In this document: one piece after another, positions 16,089 to 25,598 of the stretch
Layout: every line of letters starts with the position of its first letter
Position numbering within the stretch: position 1 is the stretch's first letter
The notes under the pieces: generated by a model
What the model saw: the letters and a program-made list of their open reading frames with translations, nothing else
Database searches by the model: none
What the model was told of the DNA's origin: nothing
Program-made: the position numbers and the translations under genes
Assembly (NCBI GenBank): GCA_018003015.1
Contig: JAGNEZ010000001.1
Location: forward strand, 202,808-266,807
DNA: 64,000 nt
Source: Phycisphaerae bacterium
Lineage (GTDB): Bacteria > Planctomycetota > Phycisphaerae > UBA1845 > PWPN01
Direction of reading: 5' to 3'

Positions 16089-18161
16089 CTATTGCCTGTC
16101 GCAGGTCGCGTGAACTTCCGCGATACCGAGCAATGGCGGCTCCGTCCCACAGCTGCTGCGGTCACCCCAGATGATCGTGGCCCCCGCACTCTTGAGCTGG
16201 TTCATCAGATCGCACTGGGTCGTCGAGCCGGCATCCGGGTCACAATTCGTATCGATCGGGCAGCACGTGACGTCGATCGAGGGTCGGTTGGCAAGAAACG
16301 TGGCCCCGATCAGACCCGACAGGCTGTTGATGGGATTCTCCGTCAACCGAAGCGCCCTCAGGTTCGGTAATCCGGTCACACCGGCATAGCCGCTGATGTC
16401 ATTGTGCGTTGCGTTGAGCGTTTGCAGCGCGGTCAGCCCTGCCACGGGTGCCAGGCTGGTGATCGAGTTGCCGCTGCACCCAAGCCACTTCAGTTTGGCC
16501 ATGCTCTGAACGCCGTTGAGACTGGTGATCGCCTTGTTCTGCTGCCAATCCACCTTGAGCGTCTCCAGGCGGGTCAAACCCGACAGCGACGAAATGCTCC
16601 CGATGAAGTTGTGCATCACATCCAGCGACTTGAGCGAAGTCATCGGCGCCAGGGGCGCAACGGACCGGATCTTGTTGTCCACCATGTACAGGTTTTCCAG
16701 CATGGTCAGTTCGGCCAGCGGCGACAGGTCCTCGACCTCATTCGACAACAGGTTCAGCGTCTTGAGATTCGTGCAACCCTGAATCCCGGCGAGCGTCCGA
16801 ATACCCACGTTCATCGCCTCGAGGTAGGTCACACGCCCCAGGTCAGCCGAGGTCAGTTCGGCGTCGTCAGCCAGCCCGAGTTGCCGGCGAATCGCGCCCG
16901 CCAGACAGGGATCCATCGCCTCGGGTTTCTCCCAGAGAATCAGGTCCCCGTTGCCCTTGGCATGAAGACGCACAGTCACGGTGATCGGATTGCCGTTCGC
17001 GTCTTCGTCCTGACGGGCGTATTGATGCGGAGCGGAGCGGTACCAGGCGCGAAGGTCGACGGGGGTGTCGAGCGCGGTGTTGCCCAGGGCGTTGTACATC
17101 TCCTCGGCCCAGGCGACGTTTTTCTTCGTGCTCACCACCCAGCTCATGCTCAGTGCCGCCTGAGCGTGTCCCGCCTCCACGATCTTGTCCTGGAAATCGG
17201 CCCGGTAGCTGTGGCAGAAGCCCAGATACACCAGGCTCTTGCTCTGACTGAGGTCATTGTATTGGGTGAGAAAATCCGCGCTGATCACATAAACGGGCTT
17301 GCGCGTGTTCTGATCGAGATAGGGGGTTCGGACGTAGCCGACCTTGTGCGGCACGAGGTCCCGGCTTCGCATGAAGGCCAGACTCTTCGGCGTTGCGATG
17401 TGGCCGGTCATGACGTACACGCGTTGGGCGTTGTGCTTGCTGGGCCACGCCAATCCATGCGAGTAGATGTGCACGATGCCGTAGTCGCTCAAGTGCATGA
17501 ACTTGGCAATCCTGCATTGCTCGTCCTTGTAGACGACGAAGTCGTCGAAGCCACACTCCCGGAACCGCGTGTTTGCCGTGGCGATCAGATGGTCGGTGAG
17601 CGGCTGTCGCTCCCAGTAGTGCGGATTGAGCAGGATCGTCTTTTTGGACTCGACGAGGTCGGGCGACTTCATCGTTCGTGAGGTCTTCGCCGGCAGGAAG
17701 TCGGACCCGTCAGCGACGTCGCCGCCGCCGTCGACCATTCCAGGCGGGTCGTCGTCCTCCAGATTAAGGGCGATTCCCGTCTCTGTTCCGTCGGTGTACT
17801 TGATGGCGATCCCGAAACTGCTGGCCTGAGCCCACTCGACAGCAGGGTTGCCGCTCAGCCTGTTGACGACCTCTGCCTTGGCCGCCTCCTCGTCCCCCGT
17901 AGTCGCCAGCAGGGACTGCAGGTCTTCATCCGCCTCAGCCAGAGTGGCCAGGCTGGCCTCTGCTTCCGCCTCTTGAGCCGCTGTCACATCGGAGAGGCTG
18001 CCACCCAGTGCTTCTGCTAGCTCCCGATCTGCTTCCACCGGGTTGCCGGGCAGATCGACGGGAGGACCGTTCGCCTCCTGTGGAGCACATGCCTGGCCCA
18101 GGAGGCAGAGTAGGACAAGAGCACACAACGGCCACCAGCGTTTGGCGCATCCCACAATCAT
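16089..18161 (-). CDS. Lipoprotein with caspase/CHAT-like His-Cys domain and leucine-rich repeats
   Basis: 690 aa. The lipoprotein signal is LLCLLGQAC (C25), followed by an acidic Ala/Glu-rich linker (about 40-105). Residues 170-400 resemble a clan-CD peptidase fold: VHIYSHG (H235) and VYLGFCHSY (C316) lie at the ends of two hydrophobic strands, as the catalytic dyad does in CHAT/caspase-like enzymes. Residues about 450-640 hold around eight short internalin-type LRRs (TNLKTLNLLSNEVEDLSPL and similar), ending in a Cys-rich tail (CCPIDTNCDPD). It is probably an outer-surface protein whose LRRs select partners and whose peptidase may cleave them. Start at 18161 is set by AAAGGAG and the signal peptide. 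The peptidase call rests on motif context only. Confidence 0.78.
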   Translation of the reverse strand: MIVGCAKRWWPLCALVLLCLLGQACAPQEANGPPVDLPGNPVEADRELAEALGGSLSDVTAAQEAEAEASLATLAEADEDLQSLLATTGDEEAAKAEVVNRLSGNPAVEWAQASSFGIAIKYTDGTETGIALNLEDDDPPGMVDGGGDVADGSDFLPAKTSRTMKSPDLVESKKTILLNPHYWERQPLTDHLIATANTRFRECGFDDFVVYKDEQCRIAKFMHLSDYGIVHIYSHGLAWPSKHNAQRVYVMTGHIATPKSLAFMRSRDLVPHKVGYVRTPYLDQNTRKPVYVISADFLTQYNDLSQSKSLVYLGFCHSYRADFQDKIVEAGHAQAALSMSWVVSTKKNVAWAEEMYNALGNTALDTPVDLRAWYRSAPHQYARQDEDANGNPITVTVRLHAKGNGDLILWEKPEAMDPCLAGAIRRQLGLADDAELTSADLGRVTYLEAMNVGIRTLAGIQGCTNLKTLNLLSNEVEDLSPLAELTMLENLYMVDNKIRSVAPLAPMTSLKSLDVMHNFIGSISSLSGLTRLETLKVDWQQNKAITSLNGVQSMAKLKWLGCSGNSITSLAPVAGLTALQTLNATHNDISGYAGVTGLPNLRALRLTENPINSLSGLIGATFLANRPSIDVTCCPIDTNCDPDAGSTTQCDLMNQLKSAGATIIWGDRSSCGTEPPLLGIAEVHATCDRQ

Positions 18162-18689
18162 CACTGAGCTCCTTTCTCGCAGAATCAACTCCCTCGCAGA
18201 GGTGTCTTGTTACCCCACTTCGTGGCCCTGACTCTATTCTATCAAAATCGGCCAACAAAATGAACCTCTAAGTTGTGACCCACCAGCGGTAGTTGCGGAG
18301 GCCCATCATGACCGCTGGCAACGACGAATTGAAACGGAGACCCCCCAACCATCCGTCACAGCATCCTCGACCACAGGGTGACGACCCGGGGGGAGCCAGC
18401 TATACTGTCGCCGGCTAGATCCCTTCCTTGGTGAGCACGCCCGCACGAGGATCGGGCAAGAGGAGCCCAGACCGCCCCCAGCTCGCCCGGAAGGCCGCCC
18501 AGCACCCCGTCCCGGCCCGGTCGGCGGCCAGTACCGCGCATCCGGCGCCGCGATGGGCGCGACTGAACCAGCCTCGGGGCGAGCGGAGGATCTCCATGGC
18601 CGCTAACCCCAAACGCGCATGAGCCGGCCGGTGGCGGAACCGGCCGAGATCATCGGGAAGACCTCGGACAAAGAGAAAAAGGGGCCGCA
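18162..18689. other. Divergent intergenic region
   Basis: About 530 bp between the minus-strand LRR lipoprotein and the plus-strand SGNH esterase. The AT-richer stretch around 18228-18275 is the likeliest promoter region for the lipoprotein gene. Long frames here have no ribosome sites and read as shadows of GC-rich sequence. Nothing else recognised. Confidence 0.4.
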
Positions 18690-19469
18690 ATGAAGCTCTC
18701 TGCGTGCATCCGTCGTTCGCTTGGCATTCTTGTCCTGGTAGCCGCAGCCTCTGGGGCCGGTTCGGGTTGCCGCGTAACAACGCCTGGCGATCGTCAAGAA
18801 GACGCACGGACCGGCGAGGCCCACCCGACGCTGAGCGTCGCAATCGTCGGGGACTCGACGGTAGCCGACTACGCGGACAGTTCTGACAGACGCGGCTGGG
18901 GCCAGATGCTCCCCCCGTTCTTCACCGAGAATGTCCGTTTCACCAACTTCGCTCGCAGCGGTCGTAGCTCGAAGAGTTTCATCAGGGAAGGTCTGTGGGC
19001 AAAGGTGTTGGCCGCCAAGCCGGACTATGTTCTCATTCAGTTCGGCCACAACGATTGCCCCGGGAAAGGAGAACGATCCACCGATCCTGCGGGCGATTTT
19101 CAGGATTACCTGCGCCGCTACATCGACGACAGCCGATCAATCGGTGCGACACCCATCCTGACTACGCCGGTGACGCGGAGGAACTTTGGCTCGGATGGCC
19201 GGATCCGCACCACCTTGACACCGTACAGTGATGCGATGAAGAAAGTGGCCTCCCAGAAACACGTGGACCTGGTCGATCTGCATGCCGAAAGCATCGCGCT
19301 GCTCAATCGGTTGGGCGACGCAGGCAGCGCTCACCTGAACTGCAGCCCCAAAGACCACACCCATTGGTCGCCGGAAGGGGCCCGCGTGATGGCTGAGATC
19401 GTCGCCCGGGCTTTGCCGCCCGATGGATTGGGACGATATGCACGCGTCCGGCCGCCATCGCGCCGGTAA
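18690..19469 (+). CDS. SGNH/GDSL hydrolase, rhamnogalacturonan acetylesterase-like (CE12 type)
   Basis: 259 aa with lipoprotein-type signal (AASGAGSGC, C27). SGNH blocks are present: GDST with nucleophile S56; GHND at 119-122 (block III, Asn121); and DHTH with D222 and H225 as the acid-base pair. Order, spacing and the WGQMLPPFF and GRSSKSF stretches match the CE12 rhamnogalacturonan/xylan acetylesterase family, which removes O-acetyl groups from plant or algal polysaccharides. The start has AAAAAGGGG upstream. It lies 306 nt ahead of an alpha-galactosidase-like gene on the same strand, and the two probably act on the same decorated glycan. Confidence 0.88.
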   Translation: MKLSACIRRSLGILVLVAAASGAGSGCRVTTPGDRQEDARTGEAHPTLSVAIVGDSTVADYADSSDRRGWGQMLPPFFTENVRFTNFARSGRSSKSFIREGLWAKVLAAKPDYVLIQFGHNDCPGKGERSTDPAGDFQDYLRRYIDDSRSIGATPILTTPVTRRNFGSDGRIRTTLTPYSDAMKKVASQKHVDLVDLHAESIALLNRLGDAGSAHLNCSPKDHTHWSPEGARVMAEIVARALPPDGLGRYARVRPPSRR

Positions 19470-19775
19470 CGCCAAACGGCGATTGCCCAGCGAGGACCCC
19501 CCGGGGGCGAGTCCATCGGTCACTGTAAACACATGTAAAAAAGCTACTTACGTGAGATTCGGGGCCCCTCTTGGCGTTGGCTGGGCGAGAAACGCCCGTC
19601 CCGCTTCGTCACCCCCGATTCTCCTGCGACCCTACTCATCGCTCCGAATCCCCCGCCATCCGTCACGACCTTGCCGCCCTTGCCTCCCTGCAGCATCAAC
19701 ACAACTCGACGGCGACGGCCATGTGGCCCAGCAACCCCTTCTGCAGTATCCTCCCAATGGACCTCTGGAACTACG
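19470..19775. other. Intergenic region with AT-rich promoter candidate
   Basis: 306 bp between the esterase and the glycosidase. An AT-rich island near 19522-19555 (containing TGTAAACACATGTAAAAAAG) suggests an independent promoter for the downstream glycosidase gene. No gene or clear hairpin recognised. Confidence 0.35.
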
Positions 19776-22052
19776 ATGCACCACCGGCACTCGCTCTTCA
19801 CGACCAGACTGAACGCGGTCGCCGCAGTGTGCGTTCTGTGCGCCGCCGGCGGCAGCCGGCTACCCGCCGCCGAGCAGAAGCTGGATGGCTCGGTAATCCA
19901 GAACCTCGGCGAGTGGCGGATCGAGTTCCGACCGGCAGACTCGACCCTTGTGTGCGTGCACGCCGCTTCGGGTGCAGAGATCACCGGCGCCCTTTCGTTT
20001 GCCGCCGAAATCGAAGGGAAGCGACAGCTCTGGTCGATCGGGCGGGCCCGCGATTCGGCTTCCGGGCGACTGTCGCTGATCGACGCGGCTGGCGATGTGC
20101 AGGGGTACCTGACCTTCAGCGGTTCCGGGGCACTGCTGAACGTCACCATCGCCCACCGCTCAGCCCAGTCCTACAAGGGTGAACTGGTCTTTCGCGCAAC
20201 CGCTCGGTTTGGAGACCGCAGTTTCGCCTGCCGCACCCGCCCCCCGGTCGGCTCGCGCGTGGTCCAGATGGCCTCGGGACCGGCGGACAGCAGCCTGAAC
20301 GACTCGCTGTTCGACGTCGATACCGACATAGCTCTGCGCCTGACCGGTCGAACCCTGGCGATTCACTCGCCGGCGGACCAGATCGGACCGCGTCGCTTTG
20401 AGCTGGTGATGAGTGCTTCACCCCAGGCAGCCGATGGCGCCACCCTCGCGTTCGAACTCCTCCGCGATTACTACCGTTCCCGTTATGTGCCGTCCTATCG
20501 TCCGATCGACAGGAAGAGATGCCCCTCGTCCCCCACTGGTTGGATGTCCTGGAACGTCTACTTCGACAAAGCCGGTGAGGAGGACAACCTGGCCGAGGCA
20601 CGGCTCGGGGCTCGCTGCCTCAAGCCGTTCGGACTGGAGATCTGGCATATCGAGTCGTGGCAGGACAACTCGGACCGCTTGCCGGTCCGCAAGTTCCACA
20701 ACCTGACGCTGCGGCCGGATCCGCGGAAATTCCCGCACGGAATGAAGTGGCTGGCGGATCGCATTCGGGAACTCGGTTTCCGGCCGGGCATCTGGACGGT
20801 TCCCTTCGGCACCGGCGACCGGGCATTCTACGACACCCACAAGAGCTGGTTCCTGCACCGTCCTGACGGAAAGCCCATGCAGAACTGGTGCGGCCACTAC
20901 GTGCTGGATCCCTCCCTGCTCGCCGTCCGCCAGCACATGGAAGATACCCACCGGATCATGTCCCAGGAATGGGGCTACGAATACTTCAAGATCGACGGGA
21001 TGTCCGGCCGCGGCCCGAGTTACTCCGCCCATTTCTATGAGCGTCCGGAGGTCCGGGCGGCCTTCAGGGAATCCTGTGAGGGTCCCTTCCGCTTGTGCGT
21101 GGAGGCCCTGCGGCGGGGACTGGGCCCGGATCGAATCTGGTTGGCCTGTCAGGGCCATTACACCGGCCCCGAAGTCGGCCAGGCCGACGCCGCCCGGCTC
21201 GGCGCGGATATCGTCAGTCCCAACGAGCCGCCCCACTGGGCCAACTACCTGCATCAGGCTCAAACCATTCTGAACCAGCTTTTCGTTCATAACATCGTCT
21301 GGTACAACGACCCCGATACCCTCCTGGTCGGTGAGGCGGCCCCGCTGAATACGGCCCGCATCGCCGCCACAGCGGTCGGCCTGCCGGGCCAGGTGATGTT
21401 CGCCGGCGACAGACTGGCCGTTCTCCCGGCCGAGCGCATGCGCCTTCTGCAGCAGTGCTTGCCAGTGTGCGATGTCCGGCCGCTGGATCTGTTCCCCCTG
21501 TTCGAGCTGCATCCGATCTGGACGCTGAAGATCTCCCGGCCGTTCGGCACCTGGGACGTGGTATCGCTCTTTAACTGGAAGGACGAGCCTGCCGAGCTCC
21601 GCGTGAGGTTTGACGAACTCGGCCTGCCCGAGGACCGCAACCACCTGGTCTATGACTTCTGGGGCCAATCGTTCCTGGGGAGCTTCCGCGAGTCCCTCAG
21701 CATGCCCCTGGCCGGCCGGTCGAATGCTCTGCTGGCGGTGCATCCCGACACCGGCCGACCGCAATTCCTTTCGAGTGACCGGCATATCACCCAGGGCGGC
21801 GTCGAAGTGGAGCAGGTTGCCTGGGACGAAGCCCGGAGCAGACTCTTCGGCCGCGTACGGCTGGTAGAGCACATGCCTGCGCGCCTGACCTGCCTTCTAC
21901 CCCCGGGCTACGAGTTCGCCTCGGCCAAGGCCGGCGCTGGCGCTAAACTCAGGGCCGAGAGCCGGCCAGATCGCACCCTAGTCGTCACCCTGGAGGCGGC
22001 AGCCTCAGACACGGTGGCCTGGGAGATTGCCTGCACCCATCTGAACCCGTAA
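19776..22052 (+). CDS. Secreted alpha-galactosidase-like glycoside hydrolase (GH27/GH36 clan)
   Basis: 758 aa. The signal peptide ends near PAAEQ. Residues to about 240 form a beta-sandwich. The TIM barrel begins at PTGWMSWNVYFDKAGEE, a typical GH27/GH36 opening. Further clan features are LKPFGLEIWHIESWQD, LGFRPGIWTVPFGTGDR and YEYFKIDGMSG, whose K-x-D Asp is the expected nucleophile. The C-terminal 200 residues are beta-rich (WDVVSLFNWKDEPAELRVRF), as in melibiase C-domains. Start at 19776 gives a clean signal peptide, although the ribosome site is weak; an ATG 35 codons upstream yields a non-signal leader. It is separate from the large alpha-galactosidase cluster at 36-48 kb and differs in sequence from those enzymes. 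Confidence 0.85.
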   Translation: MHHRHSLFTTRLNAVAAVCVLCAAGGSRLPAAEQKLDGSVIQNLGEWRIEFRPADSTLVCVHAASGAEITGALSFAAEIEGKRQLWSIGRARDSASGRLSLIDAAGDVQGYLTFSGSGALLNVTIAHRSAQSYKGELVFRATARFGDRSFACRTRPPVGSRVVQMASGPADSSLNDSLFDVDTDIALRLTGRTLAIHSPADQIGPRRFELVMSASPQAADGATLAFELLRDYYRSRYVPSYRPIDRKRCPSSPTGWMSWNVYFDKAGEEDNLAEARLGARCLKPFGLEIWHIESWQDNSDRLPVRKFHNLTLRPDPRKFPHGMKWLADRIRELGFRPGIWTVPFGTGDRAFYDTHKSWFLHRPDGKPMQNWCGHYVLDPSLLAVRQHMEDTHRIMSQEWGYEYFKIDGMSGRGPSYSAHFYERPEVRAAFRESCEGPFRLCVEALRRGLGPDRIWLACQGHYTGPEVGQADAARLGADIVSPNEPPHWANYLHQAQTILNQLFVHNIVWYNDPDTLLVGEAAPLNTARIAATAVGLPGQVMFAGDRLAVLPAERMRLLQQCLPVCDVRPLDLFPLFELHPIWTLKISRPFGTWDVVSLFNWKDEPAELRVRFDELGLPEDRNHLVYDFWGQSFLGSFRESLSMPLAGRSNALLAVHPDTGRPQFLSSDRHITQGGVEVEQVAWDEARSRLFGRVRLVEHMPARLTCLLPPGYEFASAKAGAGAKLRAESRPDRTLVVTLEAAASDTVAWEIACTHLNP

Positions 22053-22094
22053 GCCGGTCGGATGATCGGGTGGCTGACGCGGCGGCCTCTTGGC

Positions 22095-22832
22095 TCAGAA
22101 GCCAGGCTTCATCGCGGCGACTTCGTCGCGGATCTCGCGCAGCACCGCGACGTGCTGCCCGGACCAGCGGTTCGGTGCTGCGGCGAACTCGTGGAGATCG
22201 TCACCCAGCCCGGCAGTCCGCGAGTGACGAAGCCGGCCGAGGAGCGTCTCGCGAATGCGGTCCGGATCGGCGATACCCTCGATCACCCCCCGGTGGCCGC
22301 TCTGCGATCCGGGCTGGCTCGGATTACCCCCGCCGCCGGCCGTCTCGATGATCACCTCGGCAATACCATAGTACCGCTGCAGCGGCCCCTGCCGCACTTC
22401 GACGTTCTGGATGTTCTCATAGGTGATGGTTACCTCCTGAATGACCCAGATCCCCCGCCGGATGCGAAGGCTGCGGTCGGTCATCACGTAGCGGGTGGTG
22501 TCAAAGCGAAGGTGAAGGGCGATGTAGACCACGATGTCGGGCAGGACCGCAAGGGCGAAGGCCGGCACCGCCAGCAAGAAGCCGGCCGGCGGATAGGCGA
22601 CGGTGATCGCAACCCAGGCAATCAAGATGATGAGGTCCACGGGCAGCAAGCCCAGCCAGAACCAGAACTTGAGATAGCGCAGGAAAGCCGGAGACGGCCC
22701 GAAAGACTCGATCAGGCCGCCGGCCTGGACCGGGAGCGTGGGCGGCTCGGCGGGAACGCGGAACCAATCCACCAGCACCGCCCAGATGCCGCGGTAAACC
22801 CAGGCACTCGCCCGCTGTGTCGCGTCGTTCAT
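22095..22832 (-). CDS. Bacterial PH-domain membrane protein (YdbS/YdbT-like), second of pair
   Basis: 245 aa. Two adjacent transmembrane segments (about 50-100: FWLGLLPVDLIILIAWVAI; LLAVPAFALAVLPDIVVYIA) are followed by a bPH2-type PH domain. That domain carries the family signature Y-V-M-T-D-R-x-L-R-I-R-x-G followed by ITYENIQNVEVRQGPLQRYYG. The C-terminal tail is charged. Its start overlaps the stop of the partner gene (ATGA), so the two are co-translated and probably form a complex. Function of the family is poorly known; envelope stress or membrane roles are proposed. Confidence 0.88.
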   Translation of the reverse strand: MNDATQRASAWVYRGIWAVLVDWFRVPAEPPTLPVQAGGLIESFGPSPAFLRYLKFWFWLGLLPVDLIILIAWVAITVAYPPAGFLLAVPAFALAVLPDIVVYIALHLRFDTTRYVMTDRSLRIRRGIWVIQEVTITYENIQNVEVRQGPLQRYYGIAEVIIETAGGGGNPSQPGSQSGHRGVIEGIADPDRIRETLLGRLRHSRTAGLGDDLHEFAAAPNRWSGQHVAVLREIRDEVAAMKPGF

Positions 22833-23356
22833 GAGTTCGTCTCGCGCTCGATTCGCAGCCGGCGCAGCTGGTCACGGATCTCGACCAACACCGCGAGGGC
22901 TTCATCCTTCGGTTCGGCGGGACCGGTTTCCGCGTGCCCCTCGGGAAGATCACCTTTCGCCCCGCGCATCTGGGCGTAGAGGAAGTCCCGCAACTGCTCG
23001 ACCTCGCGGATGCCCTCGATGGCCATCTCCGCTCCCGCCGACCCGGAGGCCGTCTGGACCGAGATCGTCGCCAAGCCCAGCCAGCGGTGCAGGATGTTTC
23101 GGGTGACGTGAATGTCCTGGATCCGGCGGTAGGTCAGATAGATCTCGCGACGGAAGAGAACGCCCCAGGACATGGACACGCCTTTGTCGTCGAAGCGATA
23201 ACGCAAGGTGTGATACTTGCACAGCAGGACGGTCAGGGCGATGGGGAACCCCGGAAGCGTCAGGATGGCGACGAGCACGTAGTAGGTCAGCAGCACCGGA
23301 TCGGGACGGGTGATGGCCCGAGGATCAAAGGCAGGTGGGCTTCGGTCATCGCTCAT
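22829..23356 (-). CDS. Bacterial PH-domain membrane protein, first of pair
   Basis: 175 aa. One or two membrane helices (PVLLTYYVLVAILTLPGFPIALTVLLC) precede a bPH2 domain with YRFDDKGVSMSWGVLFRREIYLTY and RIQDIHVTRNILHRWLGLATI. The last 40 residues are charged and helical (EALAVLVEIRDQLRRLRIERE), similar to the tail of the neighbouring protein, which suggests ancient duplication. It is coupled to the next gene by ATGA. The start has GGGAG upstream. Located 42 nt from the stop of the oxidoreductase gene upstream on the same strand. Confidence 0.85.
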   Translation of the reverse strand: MSDDRSPPAFDPRAITRPDPVLLTYYVLVAILTLPGFPIALTVLLCKYHTLRYRFDDKGVSMSWGVLFRREIYLTYRRIQDIHVTRNILHRWLGLATISVQTASGSAGAEMAIEGIREVEQLRDFLYAQMRGAKGDLPEGHAETGPAEPKDEALAVLVEIRDQLRRLRIERETNS

Positions 23357-23398
23357 CGATATGGCTCCCGTACAGACCGGAAACGGTTCATCGTTCGG

Positions 23399-24733
23399 CT
23401 AGGATGCTGTCCTGGTGGCCGGGTCCCAGGTGATCTTCTTACCCCTGCGATAGGCGAGGTTGGCCAGGTGCGAAGGCAAGAGGGAACTGACCCCAAGCTG
23501 CACCGGGGCGTTGGGCTTGGCTCCAGCCCGCAGGCAGTCGATCCAGTTGTGCTGGTGCTCGATGCCCGCGGCCGGAATGTGGATCTGGGGCTTGGCGCGC
23601 GAACTGTCGGCCCAGACCTTGACGTCGTTGCCTCGAACCTCCATGGTTGCCTTGGTACCGTAGAGGATGAAGCCGTCGCCGTCGAAACCATTGGTGAAGT
23701 TGCCGATGAACTCCAGGCTGAACTCGCCGTAGTCGACCACCGCGTTGACCACGTCGGGGGTTTCCCAGTACTTAGTGGCATAGACGCTACCGTTGGCGAC
23801 CGCGGATTTGGGCACCGGCTCGCCCATCAGCCAATGCACGTTGTCGATCACGTGCACGCCGACATCGGTCACCAGCCCGCCGGCATAGTCCCAGTACCAC
23901 CGCCAGGCGGTATACCGCAGGGGTTCGAACGGCACCTTGTGTTTGCAGGGCTCCTGGAACTGGTCCCAATCGATCTTGGCGGTCGCGTAGTCGAGCTGTC
24001 CCACGGTTCGGGCGGCGGTCGCCTCGGGCGTGAACGGGTCCTCGCCGGCAATGTAGTTGCGGCAATCGAAAGCCCGAATGTGGCTGACCTTGCCGAGCAA
24101 GCCGTTGTCGATGAGCTTCTTGGCCTCGGCGTAGTGGCCCTGGCTGCGACGCTGGGTGCCGATCTGGATAACCAGGGTAGGGTTGTCCTCCGCCGCGGCG
24201 AGCATGGCAAAGCCCAGGTCGATGGTGAAGCTGAAGGGCTTCTCCTGATAGATGTGCTTGCCTGCCTGGCAAGCGGCGATGAACGGTTTGGCATGCCAGT
24301 GGTCCGGGGTGGCAATGACCACGGCATCGATGTCCTTGCGATCCAGCAGCTTGCGGTAGTCGCCGTAGCGGTCGATCTGGACGGCGGCATGGCCCTTTCG
24401 GGCCATCGTCTCGGTGAGGACCTTGGTGGTGTAGTCCATGCGGAACTCGGCCACGTCGGCCAGGGCCACGCAGACCACGTTGTCCTTCTGGCAACAAAGG
24501 TTGGTGTCGTGCGTACCCTGCCCACCACTGCCGATCAGTCCGAGCCGGATCTGGTCGTTGGCTCCGATCCTGCGAGCGGCGGCCGACGCGGTGCGAGTCT
24601 CTGTTGTCTTCCGTCCGGGCATGCTGCAGCCGCTGAGGGCGGCGCCTAAGACGGCCGCTCCGGTGGCCGCCTTACCGGACGAGGCCAGTAACTCGCGACG
24701 GGAGCACGTCTTCTCCGACTGCTTCAGGGCCAT
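23399..24733 (-). CDS. Gfo/Idh/MocA-family oxidoreductase, exported
   Basis: 444 aa. A twin-arginine-like leader (CSRRELLASSGKAATGAAVLG) ends in a possible lipobox (ALSGC). The NAD(P)-binding motif GLIGSGGQGTHD is followed by the family marker EKPFSF after HIYQ, and then the C-terminal dehydrogenase-like domain (HNWIDCLRAG near the end). These secreted planctomycete members act on sugars or sugar derivatives; the substrate cannot be deduced. Start at 24733 uses GAGGG 8 nt upstream and keeps the Arg pair near the N-terminus; in-frame ATGs lie 2, 5 and 39 codons upstream. An inverted repeat lies about 140 bp upstream. Confidence 0.9.
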   Translation of the reverse strand: MALKQSEKTCSRRELLASSGKAATGAAVLGAALSGCSMPGRKTTETRTASAAARRIGANDQIRLGLIGSGGQGTHDTNLCCQKDNVVCVALADVAEFRMDYTTKVLTETMARKGHAAVQIDRYGDYRKLLDRKDIDAVVIATPDHWHAKPFIAACQAGKHIYQEKPFSFTIDLGFAMLAAAEDNPTLVIQIGTQRRSQGHYAEAKKLIDNGLLGKVSHIRAFDCRNYIAGEDPFTPEATAARTVGQLDYATAKIDWDQFQEPCKHKVPFEPLRYTAWRWYWDYAGGLVTDVGVHVIDNVHWLMGEPVPKSAVANGSVYATKYWETPDVVNAVVDYGEFSLEFIGNFTNGFDGDGFILYGTKATMEVRGNDVKVWADSSRAKPQIHIPAAGIEHQHNWIDCLRAGAKPNAPVQLGVSSLLPSHLANLAYRRGKKITWDPATRTAS

Positions 24734-24873
24734 GGTCATATCCCTCATCCCGAAGAGGAGGGGCTCCAGGACCGGCGTCGATGTGGCGGAACAGGTCGAG
24801 AGGACGGTTCCTTGAACGAGCCTGTAAACAGGAGCCCAAAAAAGAACCACAATTGCTTAAGTACGGAGTCGGC

Positions 24874-24895
24874 ATGTACGAAACATAGGGTACAT
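24874..24895. repeat. Inverted repeat ATGTAC-N10-GTACAT upstream of oxidoreductase gene
   Basis: Perfect 6-bp arms at 24874-24879 and 24890-24895 lie in an AT-richer stretch between the minus-strand oxidoreductase gene and the plus-strand receiver gene. Arms two helical turns apart are typical of dimeric repressor sites. Function is unproven and arms this short can arise by chance. Confidence 0.3.
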
Positions 24896-25013
24896 CCCCC
24901 GGTACTGTGCGGTCAAGCGTCCCGGGGGCCTTCCTCGGCCGCATGTCGAGGCAGGACAGACGATATCGAGGCGGAAAAGACGGGAACAGTGGCTCGATCG
25001 GGGGTCTCGATTC

Positions 25014-25598
25014 ATGGCTCGCGATTTGGCGTCGCTGGCGGAGGAGTACTCCGCCCATCTCAGCAGCGCTTGCTTGTGCCATCTGCATCACGGCACGGAT
25101 CTCCCCTCCGATTGCACGATGCCCGACCACCCATTGGAAGTTGGGGGCCAAACCGGGTGGTCTCTGGAACAAGTGGAAGGTACGGACCGTCCGCGTGGCA
25201 GAGATCGGCTCAGGCTCATGGTCATCGACGATTGTGCGTTGATCCGGAGCATCACCCAGCGGATCGCCCAGCGGCTGGGCTTCGACACGCTCCCCATCCA
25301 CGACGGCGCTTCGGCGCTCAAAGCCCTGGGGCAGTACCGGCCCGATTTCGTCGCTCTTGATCTGGAGATGCCGGGGATGGACGGGCTGACGTGCCTGCAA
25401 GCGATTCGGGCGGCTCAACCGGAGACACCGGTGATCATTCTCTCGGACACCCTGGACGAATCGAGTCGGAAGCTGTGTATGGATCTGGGAGCCGCGGACT
25501 GCATCAGCAAGCCGTTCACGGTGCCCGAGTTGGAGAGCCATTTTCATCGTCTGCGAACAATGCGGGCAGACCGCGACGAGATCATCCCGCCTACGTGA
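25014..25598 (+). CDS. Single-domain response regulator (CheY-like receiver)
   Basis: 194 aa as drawn. The receiver domain occupies about residues 66-190: acidic pocket MVIDD, phospho-acceptor Asp in DFVALDLEMPGMDG, and conserved Lys in CISKPF. There is no output domain, so it probably signals through protein contacts or belongs to a split system. The first 65 residues are not part of the fold and the start is uncertain; ATGs at 25119 and 25218 also lie in frame, and none has a strong ribosome site. No histidine kinase is adjacent. Confidence 0.82.
   Translation: MARDLASLAEEYSAHLSSACLCHLHHGTDLPSDCTMPDHPLEVGGQTGWSLEQVEGTDRPRGRDRLRLMVIDDCALIRSITQRIAQRLGFDTLPIHDGASALKALGQYRPDFVALDLEMPGMDGLTCLQAIRAAQPETPVIILSDTLDESSRKLCMDLGAADCISKPFTVPELESHFHRLRTMRADRDEIIPPT

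Noticed and set aside
18415-18843. 142-codon minus-strand frame overlapping the SGNH esterase start
   Set aside because: Overlaps a well-supported gene on the other strand and shows no protein-like features.
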